Below, piece after piece: positions 1 to 11,709 of a stretch of 64,000 nucleotides of DNA. The notes beneath the pieces were generated by a model. It was given only the letters and a program-made list of their open reading frames with translations. It was not told the DNA's origin and did not search any database. A program made the translations under genes and the position numbers. The stretch lies in contig CAJNDS010002591.1 in the NCBI GenBank assembly GCA_905221605.1, forward strand, positions 192,679 through 256,678. Direction: 5' to 3'. The DNA is from Symbiodinium natans (lineage: Eukaryota; Sar; Dinophyceae; Suessiales; Symbiodiniaceae). Every line of letters starts with the position of its first letter. The first letter of the stretch is position 1.

Positions 1-3000
1 AGGCATCATGTTGCGTTTGATGAAAACTTTCATGCTTGCAACTGCCCTCACGGCCAAGCCTTGGGCACGTCCTGCGCCTTGCCATCAGCACCTCACGCAT
101 TCAAAGCATACAGAGCATCTACTCGGCAGGTCGGACGGTTTCGTGCTGGAGGCTCTCGGTTTTAATTTCAGGGTTGAGGGCACGAGCCGCCACCAGCCTG
201 CTGCGCTCGCGGGCAATGCGGCAGCTGCAGCCTCAAAATGCAAAGTGTGCCCAGCGCTAAGATTACGCAGCTGCACAGGCCCGAAACCCTGCCCAGCCTT
301 GGCATAGCCCCTGGCCGGGCCAACCGTGCTGGTTGCATAGGCGTTGGTGCCAATCTCACCTGCTGCCACCGGCTTGCCACTCACGATGTTCAGCACCTGG
401 CTTTGAGTATTCCTTTTTCTGGGTTTCAGGGATGACGGGTTTCGGAGCTCAGGGGCTAAAACTCACAAAACTTGGTCGGATCGGGCTTGACAGTCTGGAG
501 CTATCAGCCTATGGGCCTTTTTAATGGCTTCTATAACCTCACAGAGGACCTCTGTGCTGCGGCCCCAGTCACGCTGGTGGGAGCAGACTGGGTCGAGGCC
601 ACACCGCCGGCGTACTTCGAGGTGCTCGGCACAGCCATGGCCGGCTTGGCCTTGGCCTGCGGGAAAAGGAGGAGGAGGAGGAGCTTTGAATCTACGAGGC
701 GCTAACCGTTTAGGGTTCAGTGCTTGGCTTGGAGCACCCAAATGCGCCCAAAATGGACATGTGGAGACAAGACTGCACAAATCAAACACCCTGCGCAAAC
801 CAAAGCCCCAAACCCTAAACCCTGAACCGCATGAACCGGAACCCCCATACCCTGAGCTGCATCCTGCTCCCAAGCCCACAGGCTGAGCCCAGCAGCTTCC
901 TTCCCGCGCCTTGGGTGCCTCGGCCTTCGCCCCCATTCCTGCGCTGAAACTCTTCGGTTCCGGTTGCTAGGGGAAGCTTCAGACACAGGACCCAGGGCTG
1001 AGGCTCTCGGACATGCTCTCGCTTCGGACTCGGAATATGGGGACTGGGCTTGGGGTTGAGGGCTGCGGCAAAGGGCTGAGACCTTTGGGTGCATGGCTGA
1101 AAGTGTTGATTGCCCAATTTTTGCCCAAAGGCCGCATCCACATTGCAGCAACATTCGCGATCTGAGCTATCACACAGAATCCATGGGTCCTAAACTCTAG
1201 ACCCCGCATTCCAAGCCACAAACATCTGCACCCACAAACCCAAACTTTCCCCGTCCTCGTGCCAGGGCTGAGCCCGTGGCTGTCAGGCGCTCGGCAGCAG
1301 TCGCCGGCTTCTTGCCCTCCTGGCAGAAAAAAAGGGGAAGCCCCGAAGAAAGCAATGAACGGCTGTCAGGGTTCAAGGCGTCAGGGCTTCAGGGGAGCGT
1401 CTTTTGAGCCCTGGTCTCTTGACTTTCGGCTGCTGGACACCTGCAGCAGCGCCTGAAACCCCCCAAGCCCAGCGCCCGAAAACTTCTGCACCCAGCACGA
1501 AACATCACTAAGACAAATCCTACAACCCTCACTTGCCCTAACTTGCAAACCCCTAAACCCTAAACCCTAAACCCTAAACCCTAAACCCTAAACCCTCCAC
1601 GAAGAGCCTCCATGACGGCGGCGGCCGAGATGGGGGACACGGCAGCCTTGGCCTTGGCCGGAGCGCTGACCTCGGGAGTGGCTTTTGGTAGCTTTTCGTA
1701 GCTTTTTTTTGTAGATGTTCGTGATTTTCTGTGTTTTTTTGTAGCTTTTTTTGCAGCCTCAAGCGCCTGGGCCCCAGACCGACAAGGCAACCAAGGCAAC
1801 CTGAAAACTCAAGCTGAACCCTCGCAAACCCACAAGCGCTCGCCAGGTGGCGCCCGCCGAGGCCGGGCTGGTGGTGGTCGGGCCACTGCCGGCCGCCTCT
1901 CGTGGACTCGGGCTTTCTCGGTCAATTTCTACGATTTTGGTGTTTTTGGAGTTCTCGTCTCGCGGGAAGAATATTAGTATCCTTATGGGGCCCGCAAAAA
2001 ACATCGCAAACACAAGACACCATGTGAAAATACAGAAGAAGAGTCAGGAAGTCAAATACTAGCAATACAGGCAGAAAAACAGTAATTCTCAATACAGGCA
2101 ACAAAACCAGAACTCTATTCTATGTTCTGCTTATATTTAGTTTCAGCACTTTATGCTTCACTTGTACTTACACTTTGCCGCACTTTTGTCACTTTGTTCA
2201 TGGCGACTCATTCTTGGGCTTTTTCCAAAGCTTTGTCCAAGAGAGCTAGTTCATGCATCTATTATTGTCACTCCTTCAAAGCCAGAGGAGCACCTTAACC
2301 TCAAACAAAAACCCTCAACCGCCTTTTCAAAGAAGGGACCCAGCAAAGCCTTGGGAGCTCCACTGCCACCGGCCACCAACATTGCCGCCTTGGACTTCGC
2401 CACCTCGTGAGGGATTGCAGATGCTAGGGTTTTCGGCCGAAGGCTTTGATCAGGACTTGAGCCTACGAAGTTCTGTTGGCTTTACATGCGGTTGCACGGG
2501 TTTAAACTGTGTAGGGCACCGGAGCTTCGGGGTTTTGTGGTTGAAGGCTCTTCGGCTTTTCGCGCTTGGTCTAAGGGGCTTGGGGTTAGGGGGGTTTGGT
2601 GAGTTTGATGGTTGGGCTTGGGGCTTCTAGGCCTCAGGATGTGAGAAACCTGGAACCCCTAAGCATCATGAACCCAAAAACCTGAACGCTCACAACCTTG
2701 CCATCCCTCACGACTGTGGCCTGAGGGGCAGCGGTTGCAGAGGCCGCGGTGGGGGCGGCGCCAGCGGCCTTAACCTTCTCCTGGAGTGCATGTCGGGGTT
2801 TAGATTTTTGGCGGGGGATGGGATGTTTCATCTGAGTGCTGCAGCAAATTTCATGTGTTTGCCGGGCTTACGATTCAGGGGCTCAACCTCAGGGGTCGGG
2901 TGTGTGCCTTCGTCCGTGGGCTGGGGGACTTCACTTTCTCACTTTGGGTGCGCAACTGTGCGACATTGTGAGACTTCTCCGTCTCCTCGCGGTTGGGGGC

Positions 3001-3290
3001 CTCCTCTCGGGCCTTGGCGGTCTGGGCGACGTCGCCAGCCTTCAGGGGTCGCCTTTTTTCGAAGGGGACTCTTTTCTGAAAGCTGTTTGGACCGCTCGGC
3101 TCCGGCAGCCGATGCCAACAAAACTAAAACCGACATGATCATCAAACCCTGAACCCCAAAAACCCCAAAACCCAGAAGAGCAAAAGAAAGTTTCGCGCGC
3201 CTTCGCAACGGGCACGACAGTGGGGGCCTGGGCGGGAGGAGTCGCCTTCGGTGCGGACATCCTCGGCGGCACTTGGGATTCAGGAAGAAA
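1..3290 (-). CDS. Multi-exon Ala/Lys/Pro-rich gene, function unknown (partial)
   Basis: I do not recognise the product. On the minus strand a series of short GC-rich open segments reads like exons, in transcription order near 3275-3190, 3045-2930, 2783-2695, 2409-2315, 1902-1833, 1682-1596, 1320-1254, 945-889, 659-548, 399-258 and 232-185. Their peptides share a biased Ala/Lys/Pro/Ser composition, for example MSAPKATPPAQAPTVVPVAK, PEVSAPAKAKAAVSPISAAA and EGKKPATAAERLTATGSALA. Several begin after CAG-type acceptors, and the 1682-1596 exon runs directly into a TTTAGGG array on its 3' side. The 399-258 exon (VLNIVSGKPVAAGEIGTNAY and on) is less biased. Exon edges are approximate and phases were not all reconciled. 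The gene probably continues past the left edge. The repeated exon style argues for a real gene, but low-complexity composition means it could be partly coincidental. Confidence 0.42.
1553..1598. repeat. Interstitial telomere-type array (CCCTAAA)n
   Basis: About six CCCTAAA units in near-perfect tandem lie directly against a candidate minus-strand exon. TTTAGGG is the known telomere repeat type of dinoflagellates. Here it is interstitial, because ordinary sequence follows on both sides. Degenerate relatives such as CCCCAAACCCTAAA are scattered at about 790-840 and 3135-3180. Confidence 0.9.
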
Positions 3291-3894
3291 ACCCGGGAAG
3301 TGGGGCAGGCAAAAGCGGGAAGTGCTGGTGCTGCTAGGTATTGGGTCTCTGTTCTTTTTATCCGCTCTTTGTCAATCATTCACCGCTTTTGTTCGGTGTT
3401 CGCCAGTCTAGTTTGGGAATAACCCATCAATAACTCTGGAAGAAGAAGTCCTGCAGGCACAGGCGAAAACATTGGGGGGATTTAGGGAAGAATTGATATG
3501 AACATTCTTTTGTGATGTATTGAATTGTGCTGCCAGATCGTGCAAACACGAACAAACGATCGACTTAAATACAACATTGAAAATGCTTCCATAGGACTTT
3601 TAAGTTCCATTTTGCAACATTCTTGACTGTAAATCAGAGGTTCAGAGGGCTTGACCCGAAACCCTAGTTCTCAGGAGCTGGCGTGGCGGCGGAGGAGAGG
3701 TTGCGAGCTAAGAAAACTCGTGCGAGCTCGTCGAGCTTGGAAAATGACGTCGAGCGTGGAAAATGACTGCGGCAAGGTGGATTATGGTGGATTCAGGATG
3801 TAGCACAAAATTCTAAATTCAGCACAAAGAAGCCCAAGCCAGCCTGACTTGACTGTGCAAACCCTCGAACCGCAACACACCGAACCGTTGGCCG
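3291..3894. other. Interval without recognised gene
   Basis: No open segment here shows recognisable coding character. The stretch becomes AT-richer from about 3420 and has no tandem repeat that I can see. It lies just upstream of the minus-strand exon series, so it could contain that gene's promoter, but no motif is identifiable. Confidence 0.5.
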
Positions 3895-3990
3895 TAAACA
3901 TTATCCCCCTTATCCTAACAGTCTTTAATGGGGATTACAGTACCCCCCCAGTATAATCCCTACTAACAACTGTTAGTAAATGGGGGAACA
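3895..3990. mobile_element. Short palindromic element, GGGATTAC family copy 1
   Basis: The two ends form imperfect inverted repeats: the left arm reads about TTATCCCCCTTATCCTAACA and the right arm, reversed, about TTCCCCCATTTACTAACA. The centre holds TTTAATGGGGATTACAGTAC, closely resembling the centre of the element at 60002-60119 (TTTAAGGGATTACATAGGGT). The size of about 95 bp and lack of coding capacity fit a MITE-like or introner-like element. Confidence 0.5.
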
Positions 3991-4183
3991 TTCCAAATTA
4001 TATCTCCCTAATCGCACACACACACACACACAGTCTCAATCTCAAAAAGATTGGACATCGTGAATGCTTGCATATGAACTTGTGCTCGTCCCTGCCTAAC
4101 ACTTGTCCTTTGTTTGCCATCATGTAAAACTCACAACCGGACAACCCGCGGGAAAACTGCTTCACACAACGACAAGGCCGTGA

Positions 4184-4395
4184 CTTCCTTGTTGAGTCCT
4201 CGAGCTGCCACTGCGTGACCAATGAGCAGTCGCACAAGCACATTTTCACGAACAATGAAAAATTGCCGTCGTTGGCACAAGACTCGTCAATGTTCCCTGC
4301 ACCCCTTGGCTCTGATTGTCTTGTTGAGTCCTCAAGCTGCTACTGCGTGACCTATGAGCAATTCGCGCCTGGGACGTTTTCACGAAAACGGAAAC
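4184..4395. repeat. Imperfect direct duplication, ~131-bp offset
   Basis: The sequence around 4186-4260 (CTTGTTGAGTCCTCGAGCTG, then CACTGCGTGACCAATGAGCA and TTTTCACGAA) recurs with substitutions around 4320-4390. It is an old tandem duplication with no reading frame conserved between copies. Confidence 0.6.
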
Positions 4396-4474
4396 GCGTC
4401 TTTTTAATGTCCCCCGCGGCCCCCATTCATGTGACTAGAGACGACGAAGAGTGGCAGCGACGCATCCTGTTTAC

Positions 4475-4616
4475 ACACACAGATACACATACACACCCAC
4501 ACACCCACACACCCACACACCCACACACCCACACACCCACACACCCACACACCCACACACCCACACACCCACACACACACCCACACCCACACACGCACGC
4601 ACGCACACACGCACGC
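4475..4616. repeat. CACACC-type microsatellite
   Basis: A run of ACACCC units about 140 bp long ends in CACGCACG variants. A shorter CA run is at 4016-4033. Open frames across it (Thr-His-Pro on one strand, Cys-Val-Gly on the other) are products of the repeat, not genes. Confidence 0.95.
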
Positions 4617-5031
4617 TGGCCATTCGACATCCCACCCGTGCGTGAACTTCGTCAAGCTGACAAAAGTTCTGCCACAGCTGTTTGTGACAGGTCCACAAGG
4701 CATTCAAATGACCCTTGTAGGCTTGGCCCTGTTTCTGGAGGTGTAGCTTCTGATACGGGCACCCTCCCGTACATGGAGTTGCGGACCATAAGAAGATTTT
4801 GACTCCGCGTTCCATAGCGTTAGCGATGATCCCTTTTGTTGCGCTGATCGTCTCGGACCTCCTTCCGTCATCTCTGTCAGTGACGGTTAGAACACAAACC
4901 CTCGGAAACTCTTCTCTCGCAATCTTATGCATATATTGGAATCCAGAGGATCACAGAACTCGATCAAGAGCCATCTGTGGTCTCTCTCAAGCCCTACCCT
5001 TTCGGCCAGAGATACCCATTCCCCTTTCGAC

Positions 5032-5613
5032 ATGTTTGGAACACGCTAGATACTCCATGTTCAGTCATGCGAAGACATGCGTTGGATGCATGAATTGGCC
5101 TCAAGAACAAAAAGAGTGTTGACATATAGTTGGGCAACAGCTTGGCAGTCGCAGCAGCAGCAACAGCAGACAGTTTGCACATTCGGTATGTTGGCAGTTT
5201 GTTGCATCAAGGAGACCTTTGTCGCTGCACTTTGTCAGAAGCTGGCTATCTTGAGATCCAGAAGATTTTGGAATTGTCAGAAGCTGGCGATCTTGAGATT
5301 CAGAAGATTTTGGGATTCGTTGGAGGCTGACAATTCCAAAATCTTCTGGATCTCAAGATAGCCAGCTTCTGACAAAGTGCAGCGACAAGGTCTCCTTGAT
5401 GCAACAAACTGCCAATATGCCGAATGTGCAAACTGTCTGCTGTTGCTGCTGCTGCGACTGCCAAGCTGTTGCCCAACTATATGTCAAGTCCCTCGAAACT
5501 CCCAAAACTTAGAGGAACCCCTCGCGCTCACACTCTTTTTGTTCTTGAGCCAATTCATGCATCCAACGCATGTCTTCGCATGACTGAACATGGAGTATCT
5601 GGCATGTTTCAAA
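5032..5613. repeat. Long inverted repeat with ~46-nt loop
   Basis: The left arm (about 5032-5280) and right arm (about 5327-5613) are reverse complements over roughly 240 bp with few mismatches, including a CAG/CTG-rich stretch (5149-5171 against 5440-5462). The right arm carries an extra ~40 nt near 5490-5530. The loop (5281-5326) is a direct duplicate of the inner left arm (AAGCTGGCGATCTTGAGATT). A transcript would fold into a long hairpin. No transposase is nearby, so the origin may be a foldback element or an inverted duplication. Confidence 0.9.
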
Positions 5614-6439
5614 CAATCCTCCTTTCCAGGAGTTCATAGCCCATGAGGACTGGAACTGCACCTATGCCAGATCACTTTCGCCCCAAAATGTGCTGCCCCA
5701 AACTGTGTATGACACCACGGCCATACACCACGAGCTAGTGTGAGCTACCAGGCGCTTTCTCAAGACAGGAACAACAGCTTATTGCAGCAAATGCTCTTGG
5801 CCCGAAAGAGCCATACGATGTTTTTTTTCGAGGTCTTGATGTTTCTTGCGCTCATAACCTGTCGGTTAAGACCCGGGAAGGGTGTGAGTGCTGCTGGTGT
5901 TGTAGGATGTGCTGGTATGTGGAGTGGTTCTGGACTTGGTGTGGCATCGGTGACAGGATTGAAATGATCGGGATAGGTGATGGCTCTTATTGGGGGTTCC
6001 TCCTCATCCATGTTCATGGCTCCCAGGATGAAGTTTACACGACGTCAAATGGAAATGCAAATGCTTCCGTGATGCTACTGCTGACGCTGCAGCTGCGGTG
6101 GCTGCTGCAGCTCCTCCAACCCAACCCTTCCTAGTTGCTTGTCATCTGTTGTAGCCCAACACCCGACCAGCAGGACTCACACCCTTCCGGGTATTAACCG
6201 ACACGATACAACTTCCTTCAGAAGCCCTTCCTCGCAGGTCTGCTTGGTCCAAGAGCTTCAAGCAGGGTCAAATGCGGGCCTGTAGTATTTGCAGAAACCT
6301 GGAACTGGCACTGCCCACGGCGGTCGTGGTGCAAAACGCACAGTTTTTACACAATGGAAGGTTTTTCAAACCAGTAAAATGCAACCAACTGATCACTTCA
6401 CCCCAGCTTTGGTTTAAAAAGAAGCACAACTGCCGTGCA
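5614..6439. other. Interval without recognised gene
   Basis: No supported gene. A minus-strand frame near 5900-6017 has a Pro/Thr-rich peptide but no start, splice or family evidence. Positions 6071-6115 form a short GC-rich run of CTGCAGCTG-like words. Confidence 0.5.
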
Positions 6440-6915
6440 CTGTGCAGTCGGCCGAAGCCGAAAAAAGGGACGCATACATCTGCAACTTCTCCAAGTTGAC
6501 TCTTACAAAAGCATTGATGGCAGGCGTTTGCTTCTCATGCCCATTGGAAACAAGCTAATTGCGTCACCGACTCAAGGGCCTTGATTGAGGTTCGTGGATA
6601 CCTCATTGACGTTGAGCAAATGTCTAAGATGGTGGTTTTGACTTTCTGGCATACATTCGCATTTTTTGCGGCATGGATTATTTTGACCGTTGAGTACTAA
6701 GCGCGGAACTGGGTCAATTTCGGTTTTTTTTTGGTTGTTGCTGCTTGTTCGCTGGGTTGTTTGGTTTGTTTGGTTGGTGGTGCTGTCTCTTCTTGCTTCT
6801 GCTTCTGACAGTAATCCGTTTGTTGCAAAATCCACAAGAACAGCCTACTGTGCTACTGATGTAGTAAAGAGGCGCCGGCTTCAAAAAAAAAAACTTGAGC
6901 GCTTCAATCGGCAAA
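6440..6915. repeat. Dispersed repeat, copy 1
   Basis: Blocks here recur at about 49960-50360. Shared words include GATGGTGGTTTTGA, a TTGTTGCTG-rich tract, GCCTACTG-GCTACTGATGTAGT with small changes, and TTGACTCTTACA. The order of blocks differs between copies, so the element is rearranged. No coding capacity was recognised. Confidence 0.55.
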
Positions 6916-7234
6916 GAAGCAGCTTCCAATGAGATTTCACAATTATTGCGCAACAAGTTCAACATTTGAAATTGAAGTTTTTTTTCGGGAGGACAGACAT
7001 TCTGTCAAGGTTCTGAGAATTTAGACCTCTTGTAGAACAACTTCAAGCCGCTCAAAGCGGCCTTAAGTTTAAGGTTTTGAAAAGCATAAATTTGGGTAGG
7101 CAGGTAAATCAAGACCACAAATCCAATCAGTAATGCTTCTCCGTCTCAGAAAACCCCAAACGCGCCCAGAGGACCCCTGTTGGTGAGCCTCGAATGCAAC
7201 AAACTTCCACCAAAAACCCAAAATGGGAAGTTAC

Positions 7235-9628
7235 AGTTAGAGAAAGTTCCGGTTCCAAACAAGTTCACACTTTGCCGCCTTGCTGCCTGCTGTTCTAATT
7301 TTGGGGGGAAGACTGACACAAGACTTAGACTGGAACCGACTGAGAGGCTTATTTGTTTTACTCGCAACGAGGAGCTGTGAAAGCCAGATCTGGCTTCCCG
7401 TGTGTGAAAAAAAACGCCGCAACTGGGCCCAAAAATGGCTCCCAAACTTGGGTTCCAATTTGAGGCTCCAACCTGGGTGGCCTTGTATGTTCACACAGGA
7501 AATCCAAAATCTAGGGCCCGTTTTCGGTGCCCAGAATTGAGCTGCTTTTGGAACCCATTTGAGTTCAATAATGATTGAAATCAACTCACAGACAAACAAG
7601 ATTTTTTCTATTCGATACTGTTTGCGTCAACACTGAAGAAAACAAAAAACGCCGTCGATACGCGTGTTCTTCTTTTAGCTGGCATTCAAGACAAAGCAGT
7701 CTTGCATTGTTCGCGTGCGATCTTTCTCGCACTGTGGAGATCACTTCGGCTTCCCCACCATTTCGGGTTGATTTCTGGCCCTCTTTTTTGTGTCTCCAAA
7801 ATCCACACACCTTTCACCACCCGCACACTTCCACATTGAACAGCCAGCAGAACCCAGCCGACATACACGCAAACGCACACCACCCACCAAAGCCAGTTTG
7901 CACCCACATAATGACACACACCACACTCCATGACACGACTCTCTGCCAAAACGCCGAAACTACAACACCCCACACCCATTCACAATGAAAAAACGAGGTA
8001 AACACTGCAAGGTCAACTGTTTTTTTTGATTTGGTGTCACTTCTGAGACTCCCTTAACCCACACACTGACACTTGCACCGCAAACCAACCCACTTTGCAA
8101 CCACAAATGCTCACACACACACATCCACAACACTCTTGCACATGCGCCCTCAGAAAAACAGCCGGATGCACGTTCTTATGGACATCTTTAAGTTCCGAGT
8201 GCAATTTTTTTCACTGTCTTTCTGGTCAATCGACAGCTTACCGGGCTGACAGCACTCACCAAAACACTTGCTGAACGATCTGTTTGTGTTTAGTTCCGGG
8301 CGGTTTCTCGAAACTCTCTCTTTCTGAAGCTTGCAACTCAACTGAGAGATCATCCCGACAAAAAACCATTGAACAAAAGCAAGAGTTCAGACGGGCGAAG
8401 GCAATTTGAACTGAAAAAAACAAAAAGTGTTGCTGTGTATGAATCTGCTGCTGAATCTGAAGAAAATTGTCTGAGTGTCACGACTCTGGCTTCTTTCCAG
8501 TGTTTTCTCGATTTCTCCAAAGTTCAAAAAGAAAAACCAATGTTTTTGCAGTTCTTGCTAACATTGAAAAAAAGATCACACTGACCTCTCATCATGGCCA
8601 GAACGACTTGAGAGTCGCCCAGCCTCGATTTCCATTCCATTCGACTTTTTTGACAAATTCTCTTGTCTTTGATTCTCCAAAATGGCCAAACAGAAATTCA
8701 AGGCACACTGAAATTTGACAGAAGATTGAGCAGTAGAAACTCTGCTTTCTTTCAGGCTGGGTGCTCTCAATTCTTTGTCTTTCGTTTTGGTTGCGTGTTG
8801 CAATTCTTCTCTGGATTCAGCACCATTCAACGAATTTTCAAAATTTCTGAAGTCTCCGAAAATGTTGAAAAAAACCCTCCAAATCAACACTTGATCAGTT
8901 AAATTTGTTGAATTTACTCTGGTGTTTCGCTCGCTTCGCTCGCACTTATTCACATTCTGGTAATACACTTTGCAATTTTCAAGTGGTTTGGCTTGGGCGT
9001 CGCGCGCAACCTTAACGAATTAACACCACGGTTGAACTCGTCTCGTCCTGCAGTTGATTTCTGTCCAAACGGCACTGTCAGAGGCTTTTAAAAACACTTG
9101 TTTCAAAGCATTGAACTTTTCCCAGCTGCAGTTTCCACCGACGTTGACTCTGCACCCTTCTTTTCTCTCTTCTGCCTTCAGGCCTTGCACCAAAACCTGG
9201 AGAATCTGAAACCCAAGATGAGGGGCAGCAAAATTGATCGAAAAGGTAGGGAAGCTCCAGTGACCTCCACAGTTAGAGAAAGTTCCGGTTCCAAACAAGT
9301 TCACACTTTGCCGCCTTGCTGCCTGCTGTTCTAATTTTGGGGGGAAGACTGACACAAGACTTAGACTGGAACCGACTGAGAGGCTTATTTGTTTTACTCG
9401 CAACGAGGAGCTGTGAAAGCCAGATCTGGCTTCCCGTGTGTGAAAAAAAACGCCGCAACTGGGCCCAAAAATGGCTCCCAAACTTGGGTTCCAATTTGAG
9501 GCTCCAACCTGGGTGGCCTTGTATGTTCACACAGGAAATCCAAAATCTAGGGCCCGTTTTCGGTGCCCAGAATTGAGCTGCTTTTGGAACCCATTTGAGT
9601 TCAATAATGATTGAAATCAACTCACAGA
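7235..9628. repeat. AT-rich ~2.0-kb tandem repeat, array I
   Basis: One full unit (7235-9270, 2,036 bp) is followed by the first 358 bp of a second unit. Each unit starts with AGTTAGAGAAAGTTCCGGTT. It passes through a segment ending TTGAAATCAACTCACAGAC, a CA-rich segment, and a segment ending GAAGCTCCAGTGACCTCCAC, which abuts the next unit start. Array II at 29759-35377 carries the same unit. Frames within it are short and conserved only because the DNA is repeated, so I see no gene. Array I stops exactly where the 1,306-bp module begins. Confidence 0.9.
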
Positions 9629-9857
9629 CTTATTTTGTTCCCAAATTCATCCAGGAATGTATCTTCATCTTCTCGAATATTCATTACCCTTGGTTACTCC
9701 ATTCGAGCCCTTTTTCCGAGGAAGGGTACAGAATCGATCACCTGTCCATTACGCAGGTCTTCTGTCTCACTGGGTGCAAGAACACGAAAAACCCCGTCGG
9801 GTATGTGAGACATACGCACCGTCTAAGCTCAGAGGTTCCGCCTAAGTATTCGTCCTG

Positions 9858-10172
9858 TCAGTGGGCGAGTTGGCAAACGAAGTGCAAGCAAGCACCGGGA
9901 GTAAAAGGCAAGTCACTGAGGTTCGTGCTAAAGGGCACGTGTCGCCCTTGCAGCTCCAAGCGAAAACTGGAAGTTCTCACATCATGCCCGGTGCGATGCC
10001 ATATGTCATCAGCAATCGCAAACTTGATGTCGTCGACTGTTCCTGTAGCCGCCACTCTACAGAGCACAACTTCCACAACCGGAACATTGGTGACCATCAC
10101 TGCCAACCATTGGGCCCTGGATTCGCGGTTCGTGCCCTCATCAAGGTTTGCAGCTTCAGCATCTCTCTTCAT
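9858..10172 (-). CDS. Small ubiquitin-like protein, module unit 1
   Basis: A 104-residue ORF starting at an ATG. The C-terminal ~65 residues (about 38-104) show a ubiquitin-like pattern: TGTVDDIKFAIADDIWHRTG as the helix-1 region, then SSFRLELQGRHVPFSTNLSD and TPGACLHFVCQ as the last strands, as in the 'L-x-x-G-...-LSD-...-G-x-x-LH' arrangement. There is no C-terminal Gly-Gly, so conjugation is unlikely. An identical-length copy is in unit 2 at 11164-11478. The fold assignment is inference from pattern only. Confidence 0.5.
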   Translation of the reverse strand: MKRDAEAANLDEGTNRESRAQWLAVMVTNVPVVEVVLCRVAATGTVDDIKFAIADDIWHRTGHDVRTSSFRLELQGRHVPFSTNLSDLPFTPGACLHFVCQLAH

Positions 10173-10403
10173 ACTCACAGTCAAACAAGGTGACTCTCTC
10201 CAATGCTAACTAGCACAGACATGGGCAGTGAAAAACGTCGTACAGTTTGAGCCCGCAGCCGACCGAAGGTGGAGCACTTGGTGAGCTGACACAGGTTTCG
10301 CTGTCACTGACAAGGGACAACTGCAGCACATGTGAGTGTGTCAGAACCCTCTTTTACACTCATGGTTGTCGTCAAGCGGCCTGACCGGTAGGAGGGGTTC
10401 TGA

Positions 10404-10721
10404 CTACTGTGGGTCAAGGAACTCCCAAGACTGGTCATGAGACGAAGAGCTCGGACGTTGCTCACCAGGCTGGGCTTCTTGCTGCGTGGAAGACGAGCTC
10501 GCAGCTGTTGAAAGCGTAGCATTCAACCGGTCACGCCTGGCCTGCAATCGCTCACGGATCTCTACCTCTCTATCTGCCAAGACGTCCTCGATGCGCTCGG
10601 CCAGCATGATGATCTGGTCCATACTCAATGTACGAACCCAAATCTCGAAGGCTCTCATCTGCAGGGCCGTGATCCTAGGAGGCGCATCCATTGCAACATA
10701 GTCAGCACTAGCTTGGGCCAC
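10404..10721 (-). CDS. 105-residue helical, Ser-rich-tailed protein, module unit 1
   Basis: Not recognised. The ORF starts at an ATG and reads MAQASADYVAMDAPPRITAL, then a predicted amphipathic helix containing MDQIIMLAERIEDVLADREV and an Arg-rich stretch (EIRERLQARRDRLN), ending in a Ser/Gln-rich tail. The helix resembles a short coiled coil. It lies upstream of the ubiquitin-like ORF on the same strand. An identical reading frame is kept in unit 2 (11710-12027). Confidence 0.5.
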   Translation of the reverse strand: MAQASADYVAMDAPPRITALQMRAFEIWVRTLSMDQIIMLAERIEDVLADREVEIRERLQARRDRLNATLSTAASSSSTQQEAQPGEQRPSSSSHDQSWEFLDPQ

Positions 10722-11163
10722 TGCGCTGCAGGCCCGGGATGGGAGAGTCAGTCAAAGGACGGGCTGTCCTTCCGCAACAGCATCACTCCTTCACTGCTGG
10801 GTGGGCGGGCGGGGCTTTGTATTTTGCTCATCTGACTCTCAGTGCCCTCTCGGGCTGATCCAAAAATTTCTCACGCATTCCATGGTGAAAAATTTTCTCT
10901 CAAAATAAAGGTTTGTACTCAAGAGTACCAAGCCCTTATTTTGTTCCCAAATTCATCCAGGAATGTATCTTCATCTTCTCGAATATTCATTACCCTTGGT
11001 TACTCCATTCGAGCCCTTTTTCCGAGGAAGGGTACAGAATCGATCACCTGTCCATTACGCAGGTCTTCTGTCTCACTGGGTGCAAGAACACGAAAAACCC
11101 CGTCGGGTATGTGAGACATACGCACCGTCTAAGCTCAGAGGTTCCGCCTAAGTATTCGTCCTG

Positions 11164-11478
11164 TCAGTGGGCGAGTTGGCAAACGAAGTGCAAGCAAGCA
11201 CCGGGAGTAAAAGGCAAGTCACTGAGGTTCGTGCTAAAGGGCACGTGTCGCCCTTGCAGCTCCAAGCGAAAACTGGAAGTTCTCACATCATGCCCGGCGC
11301 GATGCCATATGTCATCAGCAATCGCAAACTTGATGTCGTCGACTGTTCCTGTAGCCGCCACTCTACAGAGCACAACTTCCACAACCGGAACATTGGTGAC
11401 CATCACTGCCAACCATTGGGCCCTGGATTCGCGGTTCGTGCCCTCATCAAGGTTTGCAGCTTCAGCATCTCTCTTCAT
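11164..11478 (-). CDS. Small ubiquitin-like protein, module unit 2
   Basis: Second copy of the ORF at 9858-10172, with one amino-acid change seen (Thr to Ala in IWHRTGHD). The open frame survives in both units, but copies this recent carry little information about selection. Confidence 0.5.
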   Translation of the reverse strand: MKRDAEAANLDEGTNRESRAQWLAVMVTNVPVVEVVLCRVAATGTVDDIKFAIADDIWHRAGHDVRTSSFRLELQGRHVPFSTNLSDLPFTPGACLHFVCQLAH

Positions 11479-11709
11479 ACTCACAGTCAAACAAGGTGAC
11501 TCTCTCCAATGCTAACTAGCACAGACATGGGCAGTGAAAAACGTCGTACAGTTTGAGCCCGCAGCCGACCGAAGGTGGAGCACTTGGTGAGCTGACACAG
11601 GTTTCGCTGTCACTGACAAGGGACAACTGCAGCACATGTGAGTGTGTCAGAACCCTCTTTTACACTCATGGTTGTCGTCAAGCGGCCTGACCGGTAGGAG
11701 GGGTTCTGA

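Noticed and set aside
4404-4932. Open frames rich in Thr-His-Pro or Cys-Val-Gly over the CACACC repeat
   Set aside because: They arise from the microsatellite in all frames and have no non-repeat domain.
8676-8700. Spliced-leader-like GCCATTTTGG on the minus strand of the satellite
   Set aside because: Only ten bases match, the rest of the leader and the donor site are absent, and it recurs with the satellite.
7146-9576. Frames of 80-150 residues conserved between satellite units (for example GAIFGPSCGVFFHTREARSG)
   Set aside because: Conserved on both strands and in several frames because the DNA is repeated. Composition and indels between units do not suggest a protein.
9595-10209. 204-residue plus-strand frame in the 1,306-bp module
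   Set aside because: Antisense to the ubiquitin-like ORF, and its N-terminal part runs out of satellite DNA in unit 1. The minus-strand frames are better candidates.
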